Assembly (NCBI GenBank): GCA_963718145.1
Contig: CAVQYJ010000020.1
Coordinates: 372,001-436,000 of the forward strand
From: UBA7672 sp963718145
GTDB lineage: Bacteria; Pseudomonadota; Alphaproteobacteria; Caulobacterales; Hyphomonadaceae
Direction: 5' to 3'
Length of the DNA: 64,000 nt
In this document: positions 1 through 8,537 of the stretch, piece after piece
Layout of the letters: each line of letters begins with the position of its first letter
Position numbering within the stretch: position 1 is the first letter of the stretch
Notes under the pieces: model-generated
Told to the model about the DNA's origin: nothing
Databases searched by the model: none
What the model saw: only the letters and a program-made list of their open reading frames with translations
Program-made: the position numbers and the translations under genes

Positions 1-507
1 GTCTTCCTTTTCGGCGGCGACGCCCGAGGCCTTGGGATCGACAAGGTCCGCAGTCCTGACCGGCGCATAAAACAAGAAGATGCGCTCCGACGATGAGCCG
101 GGCGAGGCATAGCCTTCGCTGACGGGGACCAGCTTGCCGGCGCGATAGCCGATCTCCTCCATCATCTCGCGGCGCAAGCAGTCCTCGGGCGCCTCGCCCT
201 CCTCCACCGAGCCCGCCATCGCCTCGATGATGTAGCCGGGGCCCTTGTCGTAGGTCGCCGCCCGGAACTGTTCGGTGAGGATCACCACGTCGCGCTCGAC
301 ATCGTGGACAAGCCCCGCAACGCTGTCGCCGCGGTCGAAGATCTCGCGCTTCACCCCGGTGATGCGGCCCTTGCCTGACACGCGATCGAAATCGAAGACG
401 AACTCCTTGATCCTGTAGCGCCCGTTGAACACGACCCGCCGCGACTTGATGTCGACGTTTCGTTTGCTTGCGGGGCGCTTGCCTTCGGGAGGCTTCTTCG
501 CCGCCAT
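1..507 (-). CDS. NUDIX hydrolase, ADP-ribose pyrophosphatase-like (3' end outside window)
   Basis: The reading frame starts at an ATG that shares one base with the rph stop codon (TAATG) and stays open for 169 codons to the window edge, so the C-terminus is missing. Residues about 99-121 fit the NUDIX box GX5EX7REUXEEXGU exactly (G-SVEEG-E-APEDCLR-RE-MM-EE-I-G-Y). The box is followed by a GYASPGSSSE segment typical of ADP-sugar pyrophosphatases, which cleave ADP-ribose and similar nucleotide sugars with Mg2+. The Lys/Arg-rich first 20 residues look like a disordered lead. Translational coupling to rph suggests one operon. Family is certain; the exact substrate is inference. Confidence 0.85.
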   Translation of the reverse strand, partial: MAAKKPPEGKRPASKRNVDIKSRRVVFNGRYRIKEFVFDFDRVSGKGRITGVKREIFDRGDSVAGLVHDVERDVVILTEQFRAATYDKGPGYIIEAMAGSVEEGEAPEDCLRREMMEEIGYRAGKLVPVSEGYASPGSSSERIFLFYAPVRTADLVDPKASGVAAEKED

Positions 508-1223
508 TAAAGTCCCAGCGCCTTCCTCTGCGCCGCGAACAGGTCCGCGCAACCGGCTTCGGCGAGGTCCATCAGCGCGTTGAATTCATCCCGCGTGAAG
601 GCGCGCTGTTCGCCTGTGCCCTGGATTTCGATGAGACGGTTGTCGCTGGCCATCACGAAGTTGGCGTCGACCTGGGCGGCGGAGTCTTCGGGATAGTCGA
701 GGTCGAGCACGGGCGCGTTCTCGAAGATGCCGCACGAGATCGCGGCGACCTGCGCCTTCAACGGGTTGGCCGCAATGACGCCTTCGTCCTTGAGGTATTT
801 GCAGGCGAGCGCGAGCGCCACATAGGCGCCGGTGATCGCGGCGGTGCGCGTGCCGCCGTCGGCCTGGAGCACGTCGCAGTCGAGCGTGATCGTGTTTTCG
901 CCGAGAGCCTTCATGTCGGTGACAGAGCGCAGCGCGCGGCCGATCAGGCGCTGGATTTCCTGGGTGCGGCCGGACTGCTTGCCCTCGGACGCTTCACGGC
1001 GTCCTCGCGTGTGGGTGGCGCGCGGCAGCATGCCGTATTCACCGGTAACCCAGCCCTCGCCCTTGCCCTTCTTCCAGCGCGGAACCTCGCCTGCCCAGGA
1101 CGCCGTGCACAGCACATGGGTATGCCCGAACCTCGCCATGCAGGAGCCTTCGGCATAGCGGGTTACCCCCGGCTCAAGCGAAATGGCGCGCAGCTGGGTA
1201 GGCTTTCGGCCGGAAGGTCTCAT
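507..1223 (-). CDS. rph: Ribonuclease PH
   Basis: A 238-residue protein of the usual RNase PH length, starting MRPSGRKPTQLR, with family segments such as FGHTHVLCTAS near residue 35, ERQ-type basic residues replaced locally by the LIGRALRSV helix near 90, and LDCDVLQADGGTRTA near 115-130, which carries the phosphate- and metal-site aspartates. RNase PH trims tRNA 3' ends with inorganic phosphate in the cytoplasm. It is divergent from hrcA, with about 80 bp between the starts, and overlaps the NUDIX gene start by one base. The rph/hrcA/grpE neighbourhood is common in alphaproteobacteria. Confidence 0.95.
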   Translation of the reverse strand: MRPSGRKPTQLRAISLEPGVTRYAEGSCMARFGHTHVLCTASWAGEVPRWKKGKGEGWVTGEYGMLPRATHTRGRREASEGKQSGRTQEIQRLIGRALRSVTDMKALGENTITLDCDVLQADGGTRTAAITGAYVALALACKYLKDEGVIAANPLKAQVAAISCGIFENAPVLDLDYPEDSAAQVDANFVMASDNRLIEIQGTGEQRAFTRDEFNALMDLAEAGCADLFAAQRKALGL

Positions 1224-1264
1224 GAAACGGGGCTTTCCATGTGTGGACGGGATTCGGCAAGTTG

Positions 1265-1290
1265 TTGAAACCCGGACACTTCACCCATAA
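1265..1290 (+). promoter_or_regulatory. Candidate heat-shock (RpoH-type) promoter for hrcA-grpE
   Basis: TTGAAA (1265-1270), a 13-base spacer, then CCCATAA (1284-1290) ends 12 bases before the hrcA start. The order and spacing fit a sigma-32-type promoter (CTTGAA-N13-17-CCCCAT). No CIRCE inverted repeat (TTAGCACTC-N9-GAGTGCTAA) is visible here. Assignment is by motif only. Confidence 0.45.
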
Positions 1291-1302
1291 CTTCCCCGCG
1301 TC

Positions 1303-2424
1303 ATGACCGCCAGCCAGCGCCCCATTGGAGGGCCCCCCAAAGGACGCGGACCGTCCTCGACCGCGTTTGCGGCGATGGACCGGCGCAGCCGCGACATATT
1401 CCGGGAAATCGTGCAGTCCTATCTCGACACCGGCGAGCCGGTGGGCTCGCGGACGATCTCGCGGCGAGGCGTCAATCTATCGCCCGCCTCCATCCGCAAC
1501 ATCATGTCGGATCTGGCCGAGATGGGGCTGATCGACTCGCCCCACACCTCCGCGGGGCGCATACCGACCCATGCCGGTCTGCGCATCTTCGTCGACAGCC
1601 TGATGCAGCTTGGCGAGCCGGCCGAGACGGACAAGCGCGCCATCGAGGCGCGGCTGGCTGGCTCGGGCCGCCGGATGGAGAATGTGCTCGCGGAGGCTTC
1701 CGAAATCCTGTCGGGCGTCGTCGGCGGCGCGGGGCTGGTGTCGACGCCCGCACAGGATGCGCCGATCCGGCATATCGAGTTCGTGCGGATTTCTTCCGAG
1801 CAGGCGCTGGCCGTGATTGTCGCAGAATCCGGCGATGTCGAGAACCGCGTGCTCGCCCTGCCCCCCGGCCTGCCGGCGTCCTCCCTGATCGAGGCGGGCA
1901 ATTATCTCAACGCCCGCATGAAGGGCCGCACGCTGGGGGAGGCGCGCGAGACGGTGCTGGGCGAGGTCCGCTCGCGTAAGGCGCTGCTGGACCAGACGGC
2001 GGCGAGGCTGATCGAGGACGGCCTTGCGCAATGGTCAGGCGAGGATGGCGGGCGGGGACGGTCCCTCATCGTGCGGGGGCGCGCCAACCTGCTGGAAGAC
2101 GCCAGCGCGGGCGATGACCTCGACCGGGTGCGCGATCTTTTTGCGGAGCTTGAACGCTCCGAGAACCTGCTCAACGTGCTCGACACGGCCAGCGAGGCCG
2201 AGGGCGTGCGGCTGTTCATCGGTTCGGAGAATCCGCTGTTTTCGCTGTCGGGTTCGGCCATGATTGTCGCACCCTATATGAATGCCGAACGAAAGATCGT
2301 AGGGGCCCTCGGAGTCATCGGCCCGACGCGGCTCAATTATGCTCGCGTTATCCCGATGGTGGACTATACCGCGCAGGTCGTGGGCCGCCTTCTGGGCGAT
2401 CCGCGCGGGACCAAAAGAGAGTAA
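1303..2424 (+). CDS. hrcA: Heat-inducible transcription repressor HrcA
   Basis: A 373-residue protein slightly longer than the usual 340-350. The N-terminal winged-helix region (about residues 25-90) contains MDRRSRDIFREIVQSYLDTG and SPASIRNIMSDLAEMGLI, the hallmark HrcA DNA-binding part. The C-terminal half has the family's FIGSENPLF and VIGPTRLNYARVIPMVD segments. HrcA represses chaperone operons by binding CIRCE and needs GroEL for activity; its targets are not evident in this window. The stop codon overlaps the grpE ATG by one base (TAATG), so the pair is translationally coupled. Confidence 0.96.
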   Translation: MTASQRPIGGPPKGRGPSSTAFAAMDRRSRDIFREIVQSYLDTGEPVGSRTISRRGVNLSPASIRNIMSDLAEMGLIDSPHTSAGRIPTHAGLRIFVDSLMQLGEPAETDKRAIEARLAGSGRRMENVLAEASEILSGVVGGAGLVSTPAQDAPIRHIEFVRISSEQALAVIVAESGDVENRVLALPPGLPASSLIEAGNYLNARMKGRTLGEARETVLGEVRSRKALLDQTAARLIEDGLAQWSGEDGGRGRSLIVRGRANLLEDASAGDDLDRVRDLFAELERSENLLNVLDTASEAEGVRLFIGSENPLFSLSGSAMIVAPYMNAERKIVGALGVIGPTRLNYARVIPMVDYTAQVVGRLLGDPRGTKRE

Positions 2425-3005
2425 TGATGAGCGACGTTTCGAACCCTGATGTTCCCGACGACGACGCGATTTTCGCGCAGCAAAGGCCCGAGCCGCCCCG
2501 GCCGGAGCAGAACCCGCTGGCCGAGCTGGTGGCCGCGCTCGAGAAGGAGCGCGATGAGCTCAAGGACCAGATCCTCCGCGCGCTCGCCGAGACCGACAAT
2601 GTGCGCAAGCGCGCCAACCGGCAGATTGCCGAAGAGCGGGTCTACGCCGTGGAAAAGTTCGCCCGCGACCTGCTGAACGTGTCCGACAACCTCTCGCGCG
2701 CGGTCAGCGCGATTGCGCCGGGCGAGCGGGCGCTGCTGCCGGAGGGCCCGCGCAATGCCCTCGACGGCGTCGAGCTGACGCAGAAGGAGCTGGTATCGAT
2801 CCTGGCCAAGCATGGCGTCACCGCCATCGACGCTTCGCCGGGCGCCGCCTTCGACCCTGCCCTGCATCAGGCGGTGACGCAGATTCCGAGCACCCAGCCG
2901 GCCGGCTCCGTCGCCGAACTCTTCCAGGCCGGCTGGCGCATCGGCGACCGCACCCTGCGCGCCGCGATGGTCGCCGTGAGCGCGGGGCCAAGCGGGCTGC
3001 AGTAG
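2424..3005 (+). CDS. grpE: Nucleotide exchange factor GrpE
   Basis: A 193-residue protein with the GrpE plan: an acidic start, a long coiled-coil dimer helix (about residues 30-75, ending in RALAETDNVRKRANRQIAEE), then FARDLLNVSDNLSRA and a C-terminal beta domain containing DPALHQAVTQI, AELFQAGWRIGDRTLRAAMVAVS. It releases ADP from DnaK, whose gene lies about 11 kb downstream. It overlaps hrcA by one base, so both should share the upstream heat-shock promoter candidate. Confidence 0.96.
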   Translation: MMSDVSNPDVPDDDAIFAQQRPEPPRPEQNPLAELVAALEKERDELKDQILRALAETDNVRKRANRQIAEERVYAVEKFARDLLNVSDNLSRAVSAIAPGERALLPEGPRNALDGVELTQKELVSILAKHGVTAIDASPGAAFDPALHQAVTQIPSTQPAGSVAELFQAGWRIGDRTLRAAMVAVSAGPSGLQ

Positions 3006-3072
3006 GTTTGCCCGTCTATGGTCTGGCGCTCGAGTCTGAAGACGCTCGGGTAACAGCATCCCGGAGGTCTTG

Positions 3073-3786
3073 ATGGCCAAGTCAGAAACTGACACCGGAC
3101 ATGGATCGCCTGCCGCGCTGGCGCAGGCGCTGTTCAGCCTCGTGATCTGGTTCGCCCTCATGTTTGCGGCGTTGTTCGGCGCTGCGGGAACCTGGCACTG
3201 GCCGCGCGGGTGGATGTTCTTTGGCGCCTACTGCCTGCTGACCGCGATTGCCTGCACTTGGCTCTGGATCGTGAACCCGGAAATATTTGCGGCGCGGCGA
3301 AAGATCCAGAAGGGCACGAAGGGCTGGGATGTCGCCCTCACCCTCGTGATCATCGTCGCTTTCATCGGCCTCCTGATTGTTCCGGCGCTGGATGACGGGC
3401 GCTTCCACTGGGCGCCGCAGCCGGACAGCGTGACATGGCTGGGCTATCTGCTCTTCGCTCCGGGCTTCATGGGCCTCACCTGGGCAACGTCGGTCAACCG
3501 GCATTTCGAAGCGACGGTCCGCATCCAGACCGACCGCGGGCACCAGGTGATCTCGACCGGGCCCTACGCGGTGGTGCGCCATCCCGGCTACGCCTTCGGG
3601 ATCGCCATGGTGATCGGCATGCCGCTGACGCTGGGATCGCTCTACGGGCTGGTCCCTGCCGCCATGCTCGTGGCCCTCGTGCTCGTCCGCACGCTGGGGG
3701 AGGACGCGACGCTGAAGGCGGAGCTGCCTGGCTATTTGGACTATGCCCGACGGGTGAAACGGCGCTGGATTCCGGGCGTCTGGTGA
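3073..3786 (+). CDS. Isoprenylcysteine carboxyl methyltransferase (ICMT)-family membrane protein
   Basis: A 237-residue polytopic membrane protein with about five hydrophobic segments. The C-terminal VISTGPYAVVRHPGYAFGIAMVIGMPL stretch (broken here by the membrane helix) is the SAM-binding hallmark of ICMT/PEMT-like methyltransferases; it is followed by a cytosolic GYLDYARRVKRRWIPGVW tail. I chose the ATG at 3073 over an in-frame TTG just upstream because GGAGG at 3063-3067 is correctly spaced to it. The bacterial substrate is unknown for most members. It stands alone, convergent with the TetR gene with six bases between. Confidence 0.8.
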   Translation: MAKSETDTGHGSPAALAQALFSLVIWFALMFAALFGAAGTWHWPRGWMFFGAYCLLTAIACTWLWIVNPEIFAARRKIQKGTKGWDVALTLVIIVAFIGLLIVPALDDGRFHWAPQPDSVTWLGYLLFAPGFMGLTWATSVNRHFEATVRIQTDRGHQVISTGPYAVVRHPGYAFGIAMVIGMPLTLGSLYGLVPAAMLVALVLVRTLGEDATLKAELPGYLDYARRVKRRWIPGVW

Positions 3787-3792
3787 GACGCG

Positions 3793-4383
3793 CTATGGCC
3801 GCTTGACGTTGAAGCTCTTGGCTAAGGCCTCGATGGTCGGGGCGGCGATCTTGCGGGCGTCGAGCGGCGGGCGAAGCAGGCCGGCGAGTTCGAGCATCAC
3901 CGCTCCGTGCATCGCCGACCAGTGCAGGTGGCCGATCAGGTTGACGTCGCCTTCGATCTTTCCCTGCTTCTCCAGATGCTTCCAGCCGGCTGTCATGGTC
4001 GCGCGGGCGCGCTCCATCGCGGCGAGCAAGTCGGGATATTCGTGGAAAGTCGGCTGGTGGGTGTCGAACATCATTCGGTAGGCGGACGGATTGGAGAGCG
4101 CGAACTGCATGTAGGCTTCGCCTGGCTGCGCTCCTCCGGCGGCGCGCGTGGTTTCTTCCATGGTCTCGGCGAAGCGGGTGAAGGCGCGGCGGCGGACAGC
4201 GGCGAGAATTGCGTCCTTGTCCTTGAAATAGCGGTAGGGCGTCATCGAGGAGACGCCGAGTTCAGCGGCGAGCTGGCGCATGGTGACGCCTTCCGGGCCG
4301 TGGCTGGCGAACATCTGCTCGGCGACATCGCACAGGCGCTCGCGAAAGGTCTCGATGTCGATATCGGTCAGGATCTTTGGCAC
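3793..4383 (-). CDS. TetR/AcrR-family transcriptional regulator
   Basis: The TetR helix-turn-helix is clear: FRERLCDVAEQMFASHG, then VTMRQLAAELGVSSMTPYRYFKDKDAIL within the first 60 residues, with a ligand-binding helical domain after it. Length from the GTG at 4383 (VPKILTD) is 196 residues, the normal size. The frame stays open upstream to 4494 but the extra part lies over the control region and the next gene's start, so it is probably untranslated. It is divergent from the carotenoid oxygenase, which suggests it controls that gene and itself. The start is the main doubt. Confidence 0.88.
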   Translation of the reverse strand: MPKILTDIDIETFRERLCDVAEQMFASHGPEGVTMRQLAAELGVSSMTPYRYFKDKDAILAAVRRRAFTRFAETMEETTRAAGGAQPGEAYMQFALSNPSAYRMMFDTHQPTFHEYPDLLAAMERARATMTAGWKHLEKQGKIEGDVNLIGHLHWSAMHGAVMLELAGLLRPPLDARKIAAPTIEALAKSFNVKRP

Positions 4384-4453
4384 GCCCCTGAATCTCCGTC
4401 TCTTTTGACCTAGCCCAGTCGGCCTTGCGCCAAGGTGGCCAGTGCGGTATAAA

Positions 4454-4466
4454 TTTACCTCGTAAA
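4454..4466. promoter_or_regulatory. Candidate TetR operator, TTTAC-ctc-GTAAA
   Basis: A perfect 5-bp inverted repeat around a 3-base centre in the 100-bp gap between divergent genes, 17 bases before the oxygenase ATG. TTTAC/GTAAA-type palindromes are common TetR-family operators. Binding by the adjacent regulator is inferred from position. Confidence 0.5.
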
Positions 4467-4483
4467 CATAAGTGGAGCCCGCC

Positions 4484-5878
4484 ATGGCCGACACGCAGCA
4501 AATGTTGCATCCGCATCTATCCGGAAATCTAGCGCCTGTCCGCAGCGAAGACGACTTCGACTGTGTCGTGCGCGGGACGATCCCGGATGGATTGCGTGGC
4601 GCCTACTACCGCAACGGACCCAATCCTCAATTCGATCCCAAAGGCCCTTACCACGCCTTCATCGGCGACGGGATGATCCACGGCTTCTTCCTGGAGCCCG
4701 GTAGAGATGGGGGCCGCGCCCGCTACCGCAACCGCTGGGTGCGGACGCCGCGCTGGCAGGCCGAGCACGAGGCCGGCCGCTCGCTGTTCGGCGGCATGGG
4801 CATGCCGAGCGATCCCTCCGTCGCCCACATCAATCCAGGCGGCGCCAACACCAACATCGTTCACCATGCCGGCAAGCTGATGGCGCTGCAGGAGCAGAGC
4901 GAGCCGTTCGAGGTGGACCCGCAGGGCCTCGAGCGCGGCGGGTTCATGAACACCGGCGGCAAGTTCACGGCGCACCCGAAGATGGATCCCGAGACCGGAG
5001 AGATGGTGTGGTTCGCGTATTCCGCCGGTCCGCAGCCGCTGACCAACCTCATCGACTATGGCGTGACGGATGCGTCCGGAAAGGTGCTGCGGCGCGATCG
5101 GTTTGCGGCGCCCTTCGCCTCGATGATCCACGACTTCCTGGTGACGCGGAACTACGTGCTGTTCCCGATCCTGCCGCTGACGGGAGACATGCAGCGCGCC
5201 ATGAAGGGGCTTCCTGCGCTGGCGTGGGAGCCAGGCAAAGGCGCGTATCTGGGCGTGATGAAGCGCAATGCGTCGGTGGACTCGATCCGCTGGTTCGAGA
5301 TGGAGCCCAACTACGTCTTCCATCCCATGAATGCGTGGGAGGATGGCTCGAGGATCCATGCCGAGGTGATGCAATATCCGGTGGCGCCCCTGTTCCCGAT
5401 GGCCGATGGCTCGCCGCCGCAAAACGCCGAGGCGAAGCTGACGCGCTGGACGATCGACCTGGAAGGCGGCTCGAACACGGTGAAGCACGAGCAGATCGAT
5501 GATCTCAGCGGCGAGTTCCCGCGCCTGGACGAGCGGCGCGCCGGCCTGCCCTACCGCCATGGCTGGTATGCCGCCAATGTCGGGAACAAGAACGCGCTGG
5601 TGTTCAACGCGGTGGCGCACATCGACCTCAGGACCGGCAAGCGCACCGTTCGCACGCTTGAGGCCGGTGATTCCGTGGGCGAGCCGATCTTCGTGCCGCG
5701 AACGGCCTCGGCGGAAGAGGGCGACGGCCATGTGCTGGCGCTGGTTCATCGGGCGGCCAGCAACACGAGCGCCCTGATGATCCTTCATGCGCAGGACATT
5801 GCGGGCGAACCGGCCGCGATGCTGGAACTGCCGCGCCGGGCGCCGGCGGGCTTCCACGGCAATTGGGTGGCGGCCTGA
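4484..5878 (+). CDS. Carotenoid oxygenase (RPE65/CCD/lignostilbene dioxygenase family)
   Basis: A 464-residue non-haem iron dioxygenase of the seven-bladed-propeller family. It opens with HLSGNLAPVRSE and YYRNGPNPQF (near residue 45), typical of the family. The expected iron-binding histidines occur in TAHPKMDP, MIHDFLVT, VFHPMNAW and the C-terminal GFHGNWV. These enzymes cleave double bonds in carotenoids, apocarotenoids or stilbenes with O2; the substrate cannot be read from sequence. The ATG at 4484 (MADTQQ) is preferred over a GTG four codons upstream. Divergent from a TetR gene with a palindromic operator candidate between them. Confidence 0.92.
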   Translation: MADTQQMLHPHLSGNLAPVRSEDDFDCVVRGTIPDGLRGAYYRNGPNPQFDPKGPYHAFIGDGMIHGFFLEPGRDGGRARYRNRWVRTPRWQAEHEAGRSLFGGMGMPSDPSVAHINPGGANTNIVHHAGKLMALQEQSEPFEVDPQGLERGGFMNTGGKFTAHPKMDPETGEMVWFAYSAGPQPLTNLIDYGVTDASGKVLRRDRFAAPFASMIHDFLVTRNYVLFPILPLTGDMQRAMKGLPALAWEPGKGAYLGVMKRNASVDSIRWFEMEPNYVFHPMNAWEDGSRIHAEVMQYPVAPLFPMADGSPPQNAEAKLTRWTIDLEGGSNTVKHEQIDDLSGEFPRLDERRAGLPYRHGWYAANVGNKNALVFNAVAHIDLRTGKRTVRTLEAGDSVGEPIFVPRTASAEEGDGHVLALVHRAASNTSALMILHAQDIAGEPAAMLELPRRAPAGFHGNWVAA

Positions 5879-6549
5879 CGCACACCCGCCCGCGACCTCG
5901 GCAGCAGGGCTGCGAGGCGCGGGCGGGTGGGTTGGTCGACAGGCTGGCGTGGCGGGCCGCGTGCGAAGGCGAGAGTTCCGGGGCGCAGGAAGGCGCAGCC
6001 GGTCGCTCGGCCTGGCGGCCTTGCGCCATCTGCCGCACGTTTCGGATGGTGGAGACACGTCCTGCGCTCGTCGGACCTGGCGCGCCTTGCATCCACGGCC
6101 TGAATGACCGTGGGATCGACGCCCGGCGATGATGAGGGACGCGAGGCCTCGCGACCGAGGGCGTCGCGAGGCAGGAGCTGGAGAATGCGCTGGGCCATGC
6201 GCCGGGCCAGCGCATCCATGGTGTCGGTGTCGCGCAGGTTGGCCCGGACGCGGGCGGAGAAGCTCCGCCGGGTCGGGACAGTGAATGCGGGAAACTCGAC
6301 GCAGGATGCGGCCAGTCCGGCCAGCCGGAAGGCGCGCCGCTGGCAGGCATAGACGCGCCAGGCTTCCGCCCCTGCCAGCAGCGTGGCGAGGAAGCTGAAG
6401 TCGGTCGGCTCGAGGCTGCGGCGCTTCTCTGCCAGCATGCGGGCGACCGCATCATGAAGGTGGCGTGCGAACCCCGTGAAGGTGAACATCACGCCCAGCC
6501 AGCAGATCACGTCGCAGACCAGCCAGAGAGGCAGTCCGCGAAGCTTCAT
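5785..6549 (-). CDS. Hypothetical protein, doubtful
   Basis: An open frame of 254 codons from ATG at 6549 (MKLRGLPLWLVCDVICWLG) with a hydrophobic N-terminal helix and a plausible amphipathic middle. The C-terminal half is Arg/Pro/Ala-rich and its last 94 bases run antisense through the end of the carotenoid oxygenase gene, which is unusual for a real gene. Either the true stop is elsewhere (for example through a frameshift near codon 130) or the frame is spurious. I do not recognise the family. No other frame between 5879 and 6549 looks more coding. Confidence 0.35.
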   Translation of the reverse strand: MKLRGLPLWLVCDVICWLGVMFTFTGFARHLHDAVARMLAEKRRSLEPTDFSFLATLLAGAEAWRVYACQRRAFRLAGLAASCVEFPAFTVPTRRSFSARVRANLRDTDTMDALARRMAQRILQLLPRDALGREASRPSSSPGVDPTVIQAVDARRARSDERRTCLHHPKRAADGARPPGRATGCAFLRPGTLAFARGPPRQPVDQPTRPRLAALLPRSRAGVRQAATQLPWKPAGARRGSSSIAAGSPAMSCA

Positions 6550-7076
6550 GCCTTCGAGTATGCGGCCGCCGGGAGGCATGGGGCGGAGAAAAAATCTTCC
6601 CCAACAGCGGCGAGGTGAAGGTTGTGCTTTGTCTGCAAGGATTCGCGGGTCGAAAGCCGCGCCAGACTCGCGACTTTTCCCGCGGGGTTGCGCACGAAAA
6701 CGGCCCGTGCGTGGGCAAGCTTTCGTGAGGTGGTCCAGGAGATTTTCGCGCGCCGGGGGAATTGCGAGCATTCCGGCGTCCCTGCGCGCGAGTCTTGCTT
6801 CGGGCCGCCCCGCGAAACGCCGCGGAAGTGCACATCGACAAGGCGCGGCGCACGTTTCGCGCCCGGCGATCGTCCGCGTACGGCAGATTTCGCCATCGGC
6901 CCTATTAACCCTGTGACTCCCACGGTAATGAGGGTGGCGAAGACGATCTCGCTTAACCACGAACTCCTCGTCGCCGCGGGCGAGGCTGCGCGCCCGCAAT
7001 GGCACATCGATTGCAGACCTTGCGGTTCAATGCCCGGGCGAGCGCCGCCGGGACGTCCTAGCGTGCTTGAAGAGCG
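6550..7076. other. Long non-coding gap before the MBOAT gene
   Basis: About 530 bp with several open frames on both strands, but all have Arg/Ser/Pro-rich, low-complexity translations and no family resemblance. I see no tRNA, repeat or clear terminator. It probably holds the promoter of the acyltransferase operon; no confident promoter motif is visible. Confidence 0.5.
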
Positions 7077-8537
7077 ATGCTGTTCCACACCTACCTTTTC
7101 ATCTTTGGATTTCTGCCGGCGACGCTGATCGCGTTCTTTGTCGCGGCGAGGATCAACCATCGCCTGCCGATCTTCGTGCTGATCGCGGCCTCGCTGGTGT
7201 TCTACGCCTACTGGATGCCGGCGGTGACGCTGCTGCTGATCGGCTCGATCCTGTTCAACTATGCGGCCGGGGCGTTCCTGCAGAGCGACCGGCCGAAGGA
7301 CATCCGGCGCAAGGGCATCATCGCGGCGATAGCGATCAACCTCTCGCTGCTCGCTTTCTTCAAGTATGCGAACTTCTTCGTCGGCACCGTGGAGGCGATC
7401 GGCGGACTGCCGAGGGTCACGTTCGACATCCTCCTGCCGATCGGCATCTCGTTCTATACCTTCACTCAGATCGCCTACCTGGTGGACAGCTACAAGGGCG
7501 AAGTGCGGGAGCGGTCGTTCTCGAGCTACGTCCTCTTCGTCACCTTCTTCCCGCACCTGATCGCGGGTCCGGTGCTGCACCACAAGGAGATGATGCCGCA
7601 GTTTGCGGACCCGGCGACCTACAAGTTCAACTGGATGAAGATCACGCTCGGCGCGCTCCTGTTCGCGATCGGACTGTGGAAGAAGGTCGTGTTCGCCGAC
7701 ACCATGGCGCCATGGGCGAACGAGGCGTTCGGCGCAGCGGATGCCGGCGCGATCACAGAAGGCTGGACGTCATGGGGCGGCGCGCTCGCCTACACGTTGC
7801 AGATCTATTTCGATTTCTCGGGCTATTCCGACATGGCGGTGGGGCTGGGGCTGATGTTCGGCATACAGCTGCCGATCAACTTCGACTCGCCCTATCGCTC
7901 GACATCGATCGTCGAGTTCTGGCGGCGCTGGCACATGACGCTGTCGCGCTTCCTGCGGGACTATCTCTATATCCCGCTCGGCGGGAACCGGCATGGCGAC
8001 GTGGAGCGCTATCGCAACCTGTTCCTTACCATGCTGCTCGGCGGGCTGTGGCATGGCGCGAGCTGGCTGTTTGTCGTGTGGGGCGCGCTGCATGGCCTCT
8101 ACCTCATCATCGCTCACCTTTGGAGCGCTGCGGGGCTGAAGATCGAGCGTTTCACCGGCGCGGTCGCGGCGCCGTTCGCCGGCTGGGCCGTGACGCTGCT
8201 GGCGGTGATCTTCGCCTGGGTGTTCTTCCGGGCGCACACCATCGAGGGCGCAGGCGCCATGCTGGCGGGCATGATGGGCGCAAATGGCTTCGACGGAAAC
8301 GTCCTTGCGAGCTTCCTGGCCGATCCGCGACTGTGGGGCGTTGGATCGCCGATCCTTGTCGCCCTCGTTGCGGTCGCGGCGCCAAACTCGATGTGGCTGG
8401 TCGCGCGCGCAGAACGCATGCTGACCAACAACCGCAGGATCGTGGCCATCGGCGCCGGCGCGCTGGCGGGCCTCGCCGGCGTCATCGCCATCGTCTTCAT
8501 CGGAGCGCAGAATGAGTTCCTCTACTTCCAGTTCTGA
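7077..8537 (+). CDS. MBOAT-family membrane-bound O-acyltransferase (AlgI/DltB-like)
   Basis: A 486-residue integral membrane protein with about ten hydrophobic helices. It carries MBOAT landmarks: LPIGISFYTFTQIAYLVD near 120, FFPHLIAGPVLH near 155, FWRRWHMTLSRFLRDYLYIPLGG near 285, and GGLWHGASWLFVVWGALHG near 330, which holds the catalytic histidine. AlgI-type members pass acyl groups across the inner membrane to modify exported polysaccharides. The downstream SGNH-like gene overlaps it by 26 bases, the usual pairing in which the periplasmic partner finishes transfer. Alginate itself is not implied, since no alginate genes are nearby. Confidence 0.92.
   Translation: MLFHTYLFIFGFLPATLIAFFVAARINHRLPIFVLIAASLVFYAYWMPAVTLLLIGSILFNYAAGAFLQSDRPKDIRRKGIIAAIAINLSLLAFFKYANFFVGTVEAIGGLPRVTFDILLPIGISFYTFTQIAYLVDSYKGEVRERSFSSYVLFVTFFPHLIAGPVLHHKEMMPQFADPATYKFNWMKITLGALLFAIGLWKKVVFADTMAPWANEAFGAADAGAITEGWTSWGGALAYTLQIYFDFSGYSDMAVGLGLMFGIQLPINFDSPYRSTSIVEFWRRWHMTLSRFLRDYLYIPLGGNRHGDVERYRNLFLTMLLGGLWHGASWLFVVWGALHGLYLIIAHLWSAAGLKIERFTGAVAAPFAGWAVTLLAVIFAWVFFRAHTIEGAGAMLAGMMGANGFDGNVLASFLADPRLWGVGSPILVALVAVAAPNSMWLVARAERMLTNNRRIVAIGAGALAGLAGVIAIVFIGAQNEFLYFQF

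Noticed and set aside
1224..1302. CIRCE operator before hrcA
   Set aside because: No TTAGCACTC-N9-GAGTGCTAA or close variant is present.
4529..6058. 509-codon minus-strand frame over the carotenoid oxygenase
   Set aside because: Antisense to a clear enzyme gene and His/Arg-rich, a common artefact in high-GC DNA.
7015..7045. GGTTCAATGCC resembling a tRNA T-loop
   Set aside because: No acceptor or anticodon arms can be drawn around it.
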